A stretch of DNA of 56,113 nucleotides from an uncultured Clostridia bacterium (GCA_946403295.1 CAMIZL010000014.1:1-56113); one strand, 5' to 3'; positions 1 through 9,120 are shown, counted from the stretch's first letter. A program made the numbers and translations. Notes: generated by a model not told the origin, from the sequence alone.

Positions 1-110
1 AGCGCATCGTCCGAGCTTTCGCCGGCTCCCGGACCGAATTCGAGCGCATCGTCCGAGCTTTCGCCGGCTCCCGGACCGAATTCGAGCGCATCGTCCGCGC
101 TCTCCGGAGC
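1..110. repeat. 42-bp in-frame tandem repeat in hybrid kinase tail
   Basis: Two identical 42-bp units (1-42 and 43-84) and a diverging third (85 onward) encode 14-residue repeats on the minus strand with the core DDALEFGP. The array lies downstream of the Hpt domain and continues to the window edge, so the copy number cannot be read here. Confidence 0.9.
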
Positions 111-2663
111 GTCCGCCTCTTTGGCTCCTGAGCCGAACGTGTTCATGATCGTGTCGGTGAGGACTTTGTAGTCGTCCATGGCGGAGCGGTGTCCCGCTTC
201 GATCGTCGCGATATCGCCGGCTTTTGATGCTTCTTCGAGATCCTTTGCTTTCGTTGAAAGCTCGGTCGCACCGATCATCTTGGCCGTGCTCTTTAAGGCA
301 TGGACGAGGATCGAATAATCGGGAAGATTCTTTTGTTCGTAAAACTTCTCGAGGTTCTTAAGTTTTGCGGGGGCTTCGGATGCAAATTGAAGGAGAAGAG
401 TACGATAGAAATCTTCGTCCTTTTGGCAATAGAGAAGTCCCTGGCTGAGGTCGACACCGAGATTCCTGAGCGGTGTATATTCGTCGATCACTTCGTTGTC
501 GCGGAGATCTTCGGATTCATTCTCAGCGTTTTCTCCCATACCTGCGGGTTCGGTCTCGAGCTTATGTCTTCTCACGCTCTTACGCGAATGAGGTCTGTCC
601 TCGAAAGTAACGACGGTCTTGGGCAGAACAAGCCGGAGAACGCGCTCGAGCTCGAGGATATCTATGGGCTTTGCGACAAATCCGTCGAAACCTGCAATCC
701 TGAACGATTCGCGTGCCGTGCTGACAGCGTTTGCCGTGAGCGCAACCATGGGAACCGATTTCCAGGCACCGAGAATGTCCGATCTGATACGGCGCATGGC
801 CTCGATACCGTCCATACCGGGCATCATGTGGTCCATGAAGACGATGTCGTATGTTTCGTGTGTGCAAAGTTCGATCGCTTCCTGACCGGAATTTGCCGTG
901 GAAACGTTTATGTCATAGCGTCCGAGAATGTCTCTTGCAACGGTGAGGTTAAGAGGTTCATCGTCGACAACAAGAGCACGCACGCCGTGGCAATACATAT
1001 ATTTGTCCGTAAAGTCATCGTCGCTTGATCTGTTGAGAAGCTCGGCAGCGGGGAAGCAGTAGAAAGGCTTCTCCATGATATGCACCTTGGAGGATGCGGG
1101 GAGCACAAGATCCGGACCGGCGATGACGGAAACGGAGAAGCTCTTTGCGAGTTCTTCTATATATTCGGTGCTGCTCATGTATTCTGCTTCGCTTACAAAC
1201 AGGTGGGTCATACGAAGCGAAGTATTGAGTCTTTTGAGGTTTTCTTCCGTATCAACGCGGTGAAGCTGAACATTCAGGCCCTTTACGATGTTAAATACCA
1301 TGCTGTTGTAGTAATCGCGTACAACGGGGCTGTAGTGCTTCTCGAAATTGAAGAATCCGCCGACAACGAGCTTACCGGGATCGTGCACGGAGATACAACC
1401 CGCGGGATCGACAACCTGCTGGGGAACGGTGACTCTGACGGTAGTACCTTCATCGGGTGTGCTCTCGATATGGACGAATCCGCCGAGCGCCGAGACATAA
1501 CCGTTTACGATCGCCATTCCGAGGCCGAGACCGCTCGTCGAACGCGTATAGGCACTCTTGCCCTGATAATAGCCATCAAATAGTCTTTCGACTTCTTCTT
1601 CGGTCATGCCCTCACCGGTATCGGAGATATCGATGATGAGGTTGATGCCGTAGTCTTCCTTCTGCGAAGTGAACCTGAGATAAACGCCGCCTTCCTTTGT
1701 GAATTTGAGGGCGTTGTTTACGAGGTGCCAGATGATCTTCTTGAGTTTGCTGACATCGGATCTGAGCATGGCGGGGATCGAGGGATCGACGTCGATGATC
1801 ATTTCCACGCCCTTCTTCATGTAGGGCCTTATCTCCATAACAAGGTCGTGGAGGAGCGATGCGAGCATATATTCCTCATGGTTCATCGCGAAATTCTGTC
1901 TGTCGATCTCTGAATAATCGAGGATGTCGCTGATCTGTTCGGCCACGCGTTTTCCGGCGTTCTGGATCGCTTTGAGGTTTTCGCGCTGTTCTTTGTTCTG
2001 AGTCTGCTCAACGGCAATGCCTGAAAGACCGAGAACCGCATTGATGGGAGTTCTGATCTCATGGGAAACTTTTGTAAGGAATTCGTTGAAACGTCCCGTG
2101 GCTTCGGTAAGCTGTTCGACTTCTTCCTTCGAATGATCGAGTACACGGGTCCAAAGGTCGATAAGCGAACGGCCGAGCCATCCGACAACAAAAACTATCA
2201 GCGGATGGTAGACGATCCTGCTGAACATAAGCGCATCAAACAGTTCGGGACTTTCGCTGAGGATAAGGACGATATTGTAAAAGAACGATATGCAGAATGT
2301 TGCGACGCAAATCGAAATAAGCTTTTTGACGCCCGTTGTGGCGCATAAAACTATGCCGATACAAGCCGTTACCGATAAATCAAACGTACTTGTGGGATGA
2401 ACTCCGTAGTAGAAGAGCAGTCCCATAAGCACCATACAGAAGATGGTGATCCTGTTACGGTCGGAGAATGTCTGCTGTAAGTGGATGACCCAGCAGAAAA
2501 TGACCGCCGCAAAGATGGGGATCATCGGCCATTTTTCCCAATCGAGAAGAATGCCTTCCACGCCGAGCGCCGCCGATGCAACAGTCATGGCGATCAGGCT
2601 CATCATGTGCGCTGCCTGGAACAGGGTTTGATTGTCGGGCGATTTTTTACGTGAATCGTTCAT
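1..2663 (-). CDS. Hybrid sensor histidine kinase (HisKA-HATPase-pseudoREC-REC-Hpt), C-terminus off the window
   Basis: A membrane phosphorelay kinase whose gene runs off the left edge after about 887 codons. The start is ATG at 2661-2663, with AGGAG ten bases upstream. Residues 20-165 hold several hydrophobic membrane segments and no evident extracellular domain. Then come a HisKA box SHEIRTPINAV with phospho-acceptor His201, a HATPase domain (N box VNNALKF, DTGEGM, GLGLGMAI), a receiver-like stretch without an obvious Asp (about 430-550), a true receiver (VVDDEPLN, phospho-Asp in FMDHMMP near 610) and an Hpt domain (VHALKSTAKMIGA, His788). Repeats of DDALEFGP follow up to the edge. It is the last visible gene of the minus-strand operon, 46 bases after the HD-GYP regulator. 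The architecture is a complete His-Asp-His relay, so a separate output regulator is expected. The ligand is unknown. Confidence 0.93.
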   Translation of the reverse strand, partial: MNDSRKKSPDNQTLFQAAHMMSLIAMTVASAALGVEGILLDWEKWPMIPIFAAVIFCWVIHLQQTFSDRNRITIFCMVLMGLLFYYGVHPTSTFDLSVTACIGIVLCATTGVKKLISICVATFCISFFYNIVLILSESPELFDALMFSRIVYHPLIVFVVGWLGRSLIDLWTRVLDHSKEEVEQLTEATGRFNEFLTKVSHEIRTPINAVLGLSGIAVEQTQNKEQRENLKAIQNAGKRVAEQISDILDYSEIDRQNFAMNHEEYMLASLLHDLVMEIRPYMKKGVEMIIDVDPSIPAMLRSDVSKLKKIIWHLVNNALKFTKEGGVYLRFTSQKEDYGINLIIDISDTGEGMTEEEVERLFDGYYQGKSAYTRSTSGLGLGMAIVNGYVSALGGFVHIESTPDEGTTVRVTVPQQVVDPAGCISVHDPGKLVVGGFFNFEKHYSPVVRDYYNSMVFNIVKGLNVQLHRVDTEENLKRLNTSLRMTHLFVSEAEYMSSTEYIEELAKSFSVSVIAGPDLVLPASSKVHIMEKPFYCFPAAELLNRSSDDDFTDKYMYCHGVRALVVDDEPLNLTVARDILGRYDINVSTANSGQEAIELCTHETYDIVFMDHMMPGMDGIEAMRRIRSDILGAWKSVPMVALTANAVSTARESFRIAGFDGFVAKPIDILELERVLRLVLPKTVVTFEDRPHSRKSVRRHKLETEPAGMGENAENESEDLRDNEVIDEYTPLRNLGVDLSQGLLYCQKDEDFYRTLLLQFASEAPAKLKNLEKFYEQKNLPDYSILVHALKSTAKMIGATELSTKAKDLEEASKAGDIATIEAGHRSAMDDYKVLTDTIMNTFGSGAKEADAPESADDALEFGPGAGESSDDALEFGPGAGESSDDA

Positions 2664-2709
2664 TACGAAATACACTCCTATTATACGTTTTTGGTGGTTC
2701 TGTCGAAGC

Positions 2710-3717
2710 TTATTGTTCCTTCATTTCGTAGTTTAGGTCTTCGTCAATCATATGGAGCATGATGTCGGCAAATCTGGGATCGAATTGAGTTCCCTTTCCC
2801 TTTTCAATCTCGGAACGGACAACGTCCTGAGGAAGGGGAGCACGGTAGCTTCTGTGGCTGGTCATCGCGTCGTAGGAATCCGCTACGGCGATGATGCGCG
2901 CTTCGATCGGTATGTCCTCGCCTTTAAGATTGTCGGGATAACCGCCGCCGCCGTACCTTTCGTGGTGCCAGCGGGCACCGTTGGCGAGAGCGGGCATTTC
3001 CTTGATCGCACCGAGGATCTTGGCTCCGAGCACGGGATGTGTCTTGATGAGCTCAAATTCTTCGTCGTTGAGTTTCGCGGGTTTGTTGATGACGGCGTCC
3101 GGGATACCGATCTTGCCTACGTCGTGCAGAAGTCCCATCATGTAGATCGTGTTCTGCTGCTCGTCGTTATACCCGATCCTTCGCGAGATCTCGCGCGAGT
3201 AAGCCGCAACACGTCCGGAGTGACCGTTTGTATAATTGTCCTTTGCATCGATCGCCTTTGCGAGAGCTTCAACGACATGAAGGAAAAGCTTGCTGTTTTC
3301 CTGAGTTTTTTTGTGCACCTCGTGCGAAAGCTGACGCTGAAGGTGATTAAGGTCGATGATATGTCTTACGCGCAGGGTAAGTACATCGGGAACAAAAGGC
3401 TTTTTGATGAAGTCCATCGCGCCGAGTGAAAGACCTTTTGTCTCGGATTCCTCGTTGTCATCCGCGGTAAGGAAGATAACGGGGATACTTTCACATCCCT
3501 CAAGCTCACGAAGAGCAATGAGTGTTTCGAAACCGTCCATCCCCGGCATCTTGATGTCGAGAAGGATAAGGTCGGGTTTTCCGTTTGCCTCGACATAATC
3601 GAGGAGGGACTGACCCGATTTGAGCGCCGTAACGCGCATATTTGAACGGCTCAGGATGTGACCTGCCATCTTAAGGTTTGTGATGTCGTCATCTACAACG
3701 ATTACCCAATCTGCCAT
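2710..3717 (-). CDS. Response regulator with HD-GYP c-di-GMP phosphodiesterase domain
   Basis: A two-domain, 335-residue regulator. The N-terminal receiver (about 1-125) has the acidic VVDDD cluster, phospho-Asp54 in LLDIKMPG and a conserved Lys in FIKKPF. The C-terminal HD-GYP domain (about 145-330) has HDVGKIGIPD, HPVLGAKIL, the HHERYGGGGYP signature and ADSYDAMTS. In this family such domains hydrolyse cyclic di-GMP, and all usual metal-site motifs are visible, so it is probably active. It lies between two hybrid kinases (15 and 46 base gaps) and is the natural relay output for either Hpt domain. This is the only visible c-di-GMP enzyme; no GGDEF gene is in the window. Confidence 0.95.
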   Translation of the reverse strand: MADWVIVVDDDITNLKMAGHILSRSNMRVTALKSGQSLLDYVEANGKPDLILLDIKMPGMDGFETLIALRELEGCESIPVIFLTADDNEESETKGLSLGAMDFIKKPFVPDVLTLRVRHIIDLNHLQRQLSHEVHKKTQENSKLFLHVVEALAKAIDAKDNYTNGHSGRVAAYSREISRRIGYNDEQQNTIYMMGLLHDVGKIGIPDAVINKPAKLNDEEFELIKTHPVLGAKILGAIKEMPALANGARWHHERYGGGGYPDNLKGEDIPIEARIIAVADSYDAMTSHRSYRAPLPQDVVRSEIEKGKGTQFDPRFADIMLHMIDEDLNYEMKEQ

Positions 3718-3732
3718 AATAGCTCCTATCTT

Positions 3733-6700
3733 TTATCTTATTGCTGCTCTAATGTCTGAAGCGAGCTGTTTATAAATTTCCATGAATTTGCGATGATTAA
3801 CGTTTATGAAGTCGCTGTTTCCTTCACCGGCTGCCTCTTCAAGCGATTTGGCAAGTGAGAAAGCGGCTTCCGATCCGATGGTTTTTGACGTGCTCTTTAT
3901 GGAGTGAACGAGTATCTGATAATCGTTCCATTTACCCTCACGGTAATAATCCTCAAGGAGACCTCCCTTTGAAGCGGCGCCTTCACTGTAGCTGTCGAGC
4001 ATTTCGATATAGAAGGACTCTTCGCCGGCGCAGAATCTCAGGCCGTCGCTTAAGTTGAGACCTGCCTTTTCGAGGATCTTCTTTGCCTCGCTTGTGAGAG
4101 AGGAGGGAAGAGAGTCTTCGTCCTCATCACCGTTTGACGGACCGAACTCCATGATGTCCTCGTTTGTGGGACCGAATTCAAGTATATCGTCGTCATCACT
4201 GCCGCCGCCCGGTGCAAAATCGAAAACTTCCATGGGCTCGGACGCGGTCGCCGCAGCCACTTTCACGGGTTCTGCCGCAACCGGTGTCGACGCGGCCGCC
4301 TTCACGGGGTCTGCTACCGCGGGAGCGGGTGCTTCCGGCGCTGCCTTCACGGTTTCTGCCACCGCGGGAGCGGGTGCTTCCGCCGCTGTCTTCGCGGGTT
4401 CTGTCGCAACAGGTGTCGACGCGGCCGTCTTCGCGGGTTCTGCCACCGCGGGAGCGGGTGTTTCCGGCACTGCCTTCACGGGTTCTGTCGCAGCGGGTGC
4501 GACATCGGGATATCTCCACTCCACGAGGTCTGCGGGAAGGTGCTCGCTGAGCTTCTGCTCAAGCTCTTCAACTTCGATCGGCTTGGAAAGATAATCGTCG
4601 AAGCCTGCTTCGAGGTATTTCTCTTTGGCGCCGACAACGGCATTGGCGGTCAGCACGATAACGTGTGTGCCCCCGGGGAGGAGATCATCGTCTTTTAGAT
4701 GACGGAGAGTCTCGATACCGTCCATAACGGGCATCATGTGATCCATCAGTATAAGATCGTATTTGTTCTTTTTTACGAGTTCAAGACATTCGGCGCCCGA
4801 AGAAGCAAGATCGGGTTTTATGCCGGATATCTTCAAAAGGTTACGCGCAACCTTAAGGTTCATGTCGTTGTCATCGACAACGAGAAGACGTGCCTTTTCG
4901 GCAAAGAGAACCTTTTTGGTATCCTCGGACTGAATTGCTTTTTCCGCATGATCGAAATAGTCGCCGATCGGTTCGTCGGAAACGATCTTTTGCTCAACGG
5001 TGAACGAGAATTCCGAACCGACGCCGTAGATACTGTCAACGTGCAGTTCGCTGTTCATCATGGAGAGAAGCTTCGTTACGATCGACATTCCGAGGCCGGT
5101 GCCTTCGATATTACGGTTACGGATCTCTTCGATACGCTCGAAGGATTCGAACAGCTTCTTCATATCGGCCGATTTGATACCGATACCGGTGTCTTTGACG
5201 GACACGAAGAGTTTGAGTGTGCCGTTTTCTCTGCCGCCGTCTTTAAGTGTGAGGGTAACGGCTCCTTCGTGTGTATACTTGACTGCGTTTGTAAGGAGGT
5301 TTGTTACAACCTGCGCCACACGCACATCGTCTCCGAAGAGAACGGAGGGAAGAGAAGGATCAACATCGACATTGAAACGAAGTGCCTTTGCTTTCGCTCT
5401 TTCTTCTATTGAGACTATAAGATTGTTTACCAGTGAAGTAAGTTCGTAAGTGGCGGGAATGATCTCCATCTTGCCGTCCTCGATCTTCGAGAAATCAAGG
5501 ATCGAATTGATGAGCGAGAGAAGGCTTCGACCGGATGACTTGATGTTGGCCGCATATTCCCTGATCGTATCGGAGTTCGACTCACGAAGGATCATCTCAT
5601 TCATGCCGAGAACAGCGTTTATGGGTGTCCTTATCTCATGCGACATCTGCGCAAGGAACTGGTTCTTTGCCTTTCCGGCTGCGATAGCGGTGTCGGCGGC
5701 TTCCTTCATCCTGGCATTTGTCATTTCCTGCCATCTTATCATGTTGCCAAGCGTTCTGTGTACAAGAACGATACAAGCGGCAAACGCTATGAGACAGATG
5801 ATATCGTAGATAAGGAACGATCCGTAGATCGACATGAAATTCTTGACAACGTATATCGAGAAGAATGCGCTTTCGCTCCTCGTGGCGATAAGAAGCTTGC
5901 GGCTTGAGTCATAATCGGTGATGAGCTCAATGGTGCTTGCGTCTTCAAAGATACCGCCGTAAGGAAGATCGGCGATGTTGGTACTCGAATCGGCCGTCAT
6001 CTGATATTTTCCGTAGGGGTGATTTATGATATCGCCTTCGTCATCGACAAGGAACGCATATCCCGTGTCGGTGTAGCTGTCACCCAAAATGTTCACGAGC
6101 GAGTCCATATAGAAGTCAATACCGAAGTTTCCGACAAAATCACCGGTTTTGCTGTCAAGGACCGTCTCCGCGAGTGTAACACAGTAGCTGCCTGTTTGCT
6201 GGTCATAATAAGGTGTGGTAATGATCCAGTTTTCCTCGCTCTTTGTGAGCTCGATGTACCAGGGCCTTTCTTCTACCGGTTTGTCAGGATCCGGCTCCCA
6301 CCCGTTATTCATATAAACAGTATGGACGCGCTCGGGATTGGTGATATATGATGCCGAAATTTCCGGATATTGTTCTGTGATATTGTTAAGGAACTTGACG
6401 GTGCCTTCATAATCGTCAAGAATCCCGGGGTTGGTTGAGAAGAAGCTGCAGAACATGTCAAGCTTGCCCTTCTGCTCGAAAACCCATGCTTCAAGCTTAT
6501 CCTGGTATTCGCCCGCTTCGCCCTGCATCTTGGTGAAACCGAGCTGGTATGTCGTATAGATGCTTGTGAAAACGGAAATACCCATTACGATGAGCATGAT
6601 GGTGATGATGAGTATGCGGAAACGGTTGTTTACGCCGAATTTCCGTGTCGGGATAAGAGCCCTTGCACGGCTTTTTTCCGTGCGGAGGATACTCTTATAG

Positions 6701-7785
6701 GAAATGATCTGTGCGAGTTTTTCGTCAAGGTTCAGTCCGGCTTCCCTGATCTTTGAAAATTCGCCGCCGATCGAACCGTCCTCGGAAGAACTTTCGCGGG
6801 CCGAGATCTCAAGGATCCTGTTAAGGGGAGCTTTAAGCTCACCGCTTATGCCGGAGATAAATTCGTCTCTCGCGGTGAGTGCGTCTTCGGCTTTCTTACG
6901 GCTGCGCGATGCATGGTAATAAAGGACTATGATAACGGAAAAAAGCGCCAGCGAAAGGAAAACGGTGAGAGCAAGCTGAATGTACGAATTACGGTAAAGA
7001 TCCCATTCGCTTTCGCTTACTATAAGATACCATCCGTTACCTGTCCTGGTTGCGAAGAGGTTTTCATGGAGAACGCCGTCCCTTATCCTTCCGGTAACAA
7101 CGCCCGACTTGTTTTTGGCGAGCGTGTAAAGGCCGGCATATTCGGGAAGGGCGTCTATAAGCTTAACGCCTATATGATCGGGATTCGTCGAACCCGCAAT
7201 ATAGCCTTCGTCGGTAACGATGACGGCATTTGTGAGTTCGGTGCTGTGAAGCTTATCGATATGAGCCTGGATAGAATCGAGAGTGTAGTCGATGGCGATG
7301 ACCGTCTCTTTGTCCCCGAGCATTACGGAAACGGTGAAACAGATATCGTTTGTAAGAGCGTCGATATAGGGAGGGCTTACGTAGGGAGCGCCGTTATTTC
7401 TGATGGCACCTGTGTACCAGACTCTTTCCTGGGCCACGTATCCCTCGGGTGCGATAAGGTCGGGAATGTAATCCCAGTCGGATGTCGCCATATATACGTT
7501 ATATCCGCTGTTGTTCTCGATGAGCATGTTCTTCTTTCTGCGGAGAAATGCGGCAACTTCTTCGTGGTCGTCAAGGTGTTCGCGAAGTTCGATGGCCATG
7601 CCCATGGTCGTGTTGATGGCCTCGTTGAGAGTTGTTTCGAGAGCGCCGCTGACGGACTGAAGCTGGTAAGAACCCGATGTACGGGTCTGCTCACGCGTCA
7701 TGCCGAAAACGATAAAGATGTCCATTGAAACGACTGCGATCAATAATACCGCAACTACTGCAATGATTGCACTGTTCTTTTTCAC
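3733..7785 (-). CDS. Giant hybrid histidine kinase with two extracellular sensor modules
   Basis: A 1350-residue kinase. An N-terminal membrane segment (8-28) is followed by a Cache-like extracellular domain (about 30-270) and a second membrane segment (270-292). A cytoplasmic stretch at 303-370 resembles a HisKA helix but reads SGELKAPLNRIL where a kinase has SHEIRTPIN. A third membrane segment (390-412), a second Cache-like domain (415-660) and a fourth membrane segment follow. Then come a real HisKA (SHEIRTPINAVLG, His716), HATPase (NLLTNAVKYT, DTGIGIK, GTGLGMSI), a receiver (VVDDNDMN, Asp1015 in LMDHMMP), a long Pro/Ala linker (about 1095-1190), an acidic EFGP-motif stretch and an Hpt domain (His1294 in VHSIKSTSKTIGS). 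It starts two bases after the small receiver gene. It looks like two receptor kinases fused end to end, the first having lost its catalytic core. Confidence 0.93.
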   Translation of the reverse strand: MKKNSAIIAVVAVLLIAVVSMDIFIVFGMTREQTRTSGSYQLQSVSGALETTLNEAINTTMGMAIELREHLDDHEEVAAFLRRKKNMLIENNSGYNVYMATSDWDYIPDLIAPEGYVAQERVWYTGAIRNNGAPYVSPPYIDALTNDICFTVSVMLGDKETVIAIDYTLDSIQAHIDKLHSTELTNAVIVTDEGYIAGSTNPDHIGVKLIDALPEYAGLYTLAKNKSGVVTGRIRDGVLHENLFATRTGNGWYLIVSESEWDLYRNSYIQLALTVFLSLALFSVIIVLYYHASRSRKKAEDALTARDEFISGISGELKAPLNRILEISARESSSEDGSIGGEFSKIREAGLNLDEKLAQIISYKSILRTEKSRARALIPTRKFGVNNRFRILIITIMLIVMGISVFTSIYTTYQLGFTKMQGEAGEYQDKLEAWVFEQKGKLDMFCSFFSTNPGILDDYEGTVKFLNNITEQYPEISASYITNPERVHTVYMNNGWEPDPDKPVEERPWYIELTKSEENWIITTPYYDQQTGSYCVTLAETVLDSKTGDFVGNFGIDFYMDSLVNILGDSYTDTGYAFLVDDEGDIINHPYGKYQMTADSSTNIADLPYGGIFEDASTIELITDYDSSRKLLIATRSESAFFSIYVVKNFMSIYGSFLIYDIICLIAFAACIVLVHRTLGNMIRWQEMTNARMKEAADTAIAAGKAKNQFLAQMSHEIRTPINAVLGMNEMILRESNSDTIREYAANIKSSGRSLLSLINSILDFSKIEDGKMEIIPATYELTSLVNNLIVSIEERAKAKALRFNVDVDPSLPSVLFGDDVRVAQVVTNLLTNAVKYTHEGAVTLTLKDGGRENGTLKLFVSVKDTGIGIKSADMKKLFESFERIEEIRNRNIEGTGLGMSIVTKLLSMMNSELHVDSIYGVGSEFSFTVEQKIVSDEPIGDYFDHAEKAIQSEDTKKVLFAEKARLLVVDDNDMNLKVARNLLKISGIKPDLASSGAECLELVKKNKYDLILMDHMMPVMDGIETLRHLKDDDLLPGGTHVIVLTANAVVGAKEKYLEAGFDDYLSKPIEVEELEQKLSEHLPADLVEWRYPDVAPAATEPVKAVPETPAPAVAEPAKTAASTPVATEPAKTAAEAPAPAVAETVKAAPEAPAPAVADPVKAAASTPVAAEPVKVAAATASEPMEVFDFAPGGGSDDDDILEFGPTNEDIMEFGPSNGDEDEDSLPSSLTSEAKKILEKAGLNLSDGLRFCAGEESFYIEMLDSYSEGAASKGGLLEDYYREGKWNDYQILVHSIKSTSKTIGSEAAFSLAKSLEEAAGEGNSDFINVNHRKFMEIYKQLASDIRAAIR
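4250..4500. repeat. Degenerate Pro/Ala-rich coding repeat in kinase linker
   Basis: This GC-rich stretch of the giant kinase encodes repeated modules of the type APAVAEPAKTA and STPVATEP on the minus strand. It separates the receiver from the Hpt domain and is probably an extended flexible tether. Near-identical DNA copies suggest recent expansion. Confidence 0.8.
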
Positions 7786-7787
7786 GG

Positions 7788-8144
7788 CTATGCTTCCTCC
7801 CTGATCAATCTTGCGGCTTCTCTTACCGAATGTTCAAGCCAACTGCGGTCCACAGGTCTGGTGATGAAATCGTAGATGTGATTCCGGAGAGCATAACCGG
7901 CGAAAAACGCGTCGTTGCTGATCCAGATGACCCGTGTCTTCGGGAAGCGGATACTGTATTCGCGAACAACTTCCATGCCTTCAGCACCGTCAAGAGCCAC
8001 TATTACGAGATCGTAGACGATCTTGTAGGTTTTATGACCGTCGGGTTCCACACGGGTAATATTGTCGCTCTCGGTCACCTGAGCGATAAGCGATTGATAT
8101 GATTCGAACTCCGAAGTGTCTCGGGTATAAACTACAGTGTTCAT
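7788..8144 (-). CDS. Stand-alone degenerate receiver-like protein
   Basis: A 118-residue protein with a receiver-like pattern: alternating strands and helices, YDLVIVALDG where the phosphorylation strand should be, WISND for the Thr/Ser switch strand and FITRPV for the Lys-Pro turn. The usual N-terminal acidic pair is absent (VVYTRD), the expected phospho-Asp position is Ala50, and the conserved Lys is Arg. It therefore probably cannot be phosphorylated in the usual way, although Asp52 lies two residues on. It is the first gene of the minus-strand operon, two bases before the giant kinase. Upstream in-frame stops fix the start at or after the ATG at 8142-8144; the ribosome site there is weak, with GGAGG about 30 bases away. 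A protein-binding role rather than signalling by phosphate is inferred. Confidence 0.75.
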   Translation of the reverse strand: MNTVVYTRDTSEFESYQSLIAQVTESDNITRVEPDGHKTYKIVYDLVIVALDGAEGMEVVREYSIRFPKTRVIWISNDAFFAGYALRNHIYDFITRPVDRSWLEHSVREAARLIREEA

Positions 8145-8367
8145 GAATGATAGTCGGATTGTTTAATAATCCTGCCTCCACGCGAATTCTACGTACTTGA
8201 AAAAGTGACGATTTTGGTATAAAGTAAAATTTTAGAAACAAATTTGTGTTGTTTCATGTATTTTTTATCCCGAAACACAGAATAGTTTATCAAAACGGCA
8301 AAATCAACAGACTTGGTAAAATCCGCAACTGTTTTGGCAGAATCGGAAAGACCCGGAGGAACACCGT
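8145..8367. promoter_or_regulatory. Divergent intergenic region with three GGYARAATC direct repeats
   Basis: An AT-rich 223-base region between the minus-strand kinase operon and the plus-strand AgrA-like gene. Three direct repeats, GGCAAAATC (8297-8305), GGTAAAATC (8315-8323) and GGCAGAATC (8336-8344), are spaced 18 and 21 bases apart, about two helical turns. LytTR regulators bind such direct repeats, so autoregulation by the adjacent regulator is plausible. A possible promoter, TTGAAA (8197) with TATAAA (8218), has a short 15-base spacer. CGGAGG lies just before the ATG at 8368. Confidence 0.5.
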
Positions 8368-9120
8368 ATGAATATAGCCATAGTAGACGACGAACAAAAC
8401 GAGATCGACCTGATCTCGGGCGTTATCAACGAATACTCGAACATCAACAAGCTTGATATATCTCTCTTTGCTTTCCACAGCGCCGAAGAGATCCTTTCGT
8501 CATATCGTCCCTATGCTTACACACTCATCTTCATGGACATATACATGAGCGGCAAAACAGGAGTGGAAGCGGCAAGAACGATCATGGAGAATGACCCGGG
8601 CGCAATGATCATATTCCTGACCACGAGCGACGAGCATATGCCGGAAGCTTTTTCACTGCATGTCTATGACTATATCAACAAGCCCGCCGGCAGGGAGCGA
8701 CTTTTCAAAGTGCTTGACGATGCGCTTATGCGTACCACGAAGAAAAGCACGGAACCCGTTTTTACGTTCATGAGCAACAGGCACACGATCGCGGTCAGAT
8801 TTTCGGAGATCCTTTTGATCAGGACAAGCGGGCGAAATCTTGAGGTCGTCGATACCGACGGCGAACGTTACGAAACGCGCATGGCCATTTCCGAAGCGGA
8901 GCAAAGGCTTGCGGGTGACGCGAGATTCCTTACGCTCATGAAAGGCATAATCGTCAATATGGACTTTATCACCGACATCCGCGACGGAGTCTGCTATATG
9001 ACGAACGGAGAAAGCGCCTCCGTCAACGTCAAGAACGCAAAGAACCTCACGACCGTCTGGCAGAACTACAGGATAGGAAGTATTCGCGCGGAACGCAGAG
9101 AAAGGAGAAACAACCGATAA
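8368..9120 (+). CDS. LytTR-family response regulator (AgrA-like)
   Basis: A 250-residue regulator. The receiver spans about 1-120 (IVDDEQNE, phospho-Asp57 in FMDIYMSG, Lys in YINKPAG). The C-terminal LytTR DNA-binding domain spans about 135-240 (FMSNRHTIAVRFSEILLI, FLTLMKGIIVNMDFI). It starts at ATG 8368 after CCGGAGG. Its stop overlaps the kinase start in TAATG, so the two are translationally coupled. Direct repeats upstream may be its own binding sites. In this family targets include peptide-sensing, exopolysaccharide and virulence-type genes, but nothing here shows the target. No signal-peptide precursor gene is recognisable nearby. Confidence 0.93.
   Translation: MNIAIVDDEQNEIDLISGVINEYSNINKLDISLFAFHSAEEILSSYRPYAYTLIFMDIYMSGKTGVEAARTIMENDPGAMIIFLTTSDEHMPEAFSLHVYDYINKPAGRERLFKVLDDALMRTTKKSTEPVFTFMSNRHTIAVRFSEILLIRTSGRNLEVVDTDGERYETRMAISEAEQRLAGDARFLTLMKGIIVNMDFITDIRDGVCYMTNGESASVNVKNAKNLTTVWQNYRIGSIRAERRERRNNR

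Noticed and set aside
2680-2707. TATAAT with GTCGAA complement as a promoter for the first hybrid kinase
   Set aside because: The -10 directly abuts the ribosome site, so a transcript starting there would lose it; read-through from the operon is more likely.
8171-8182. GGAGG on the minus strand as ribosome site of the degenerate receiver gene
   Set aside because: An in-frame stop lies between it and the ATG; no start codon at correct spacing opens the receiver frame.
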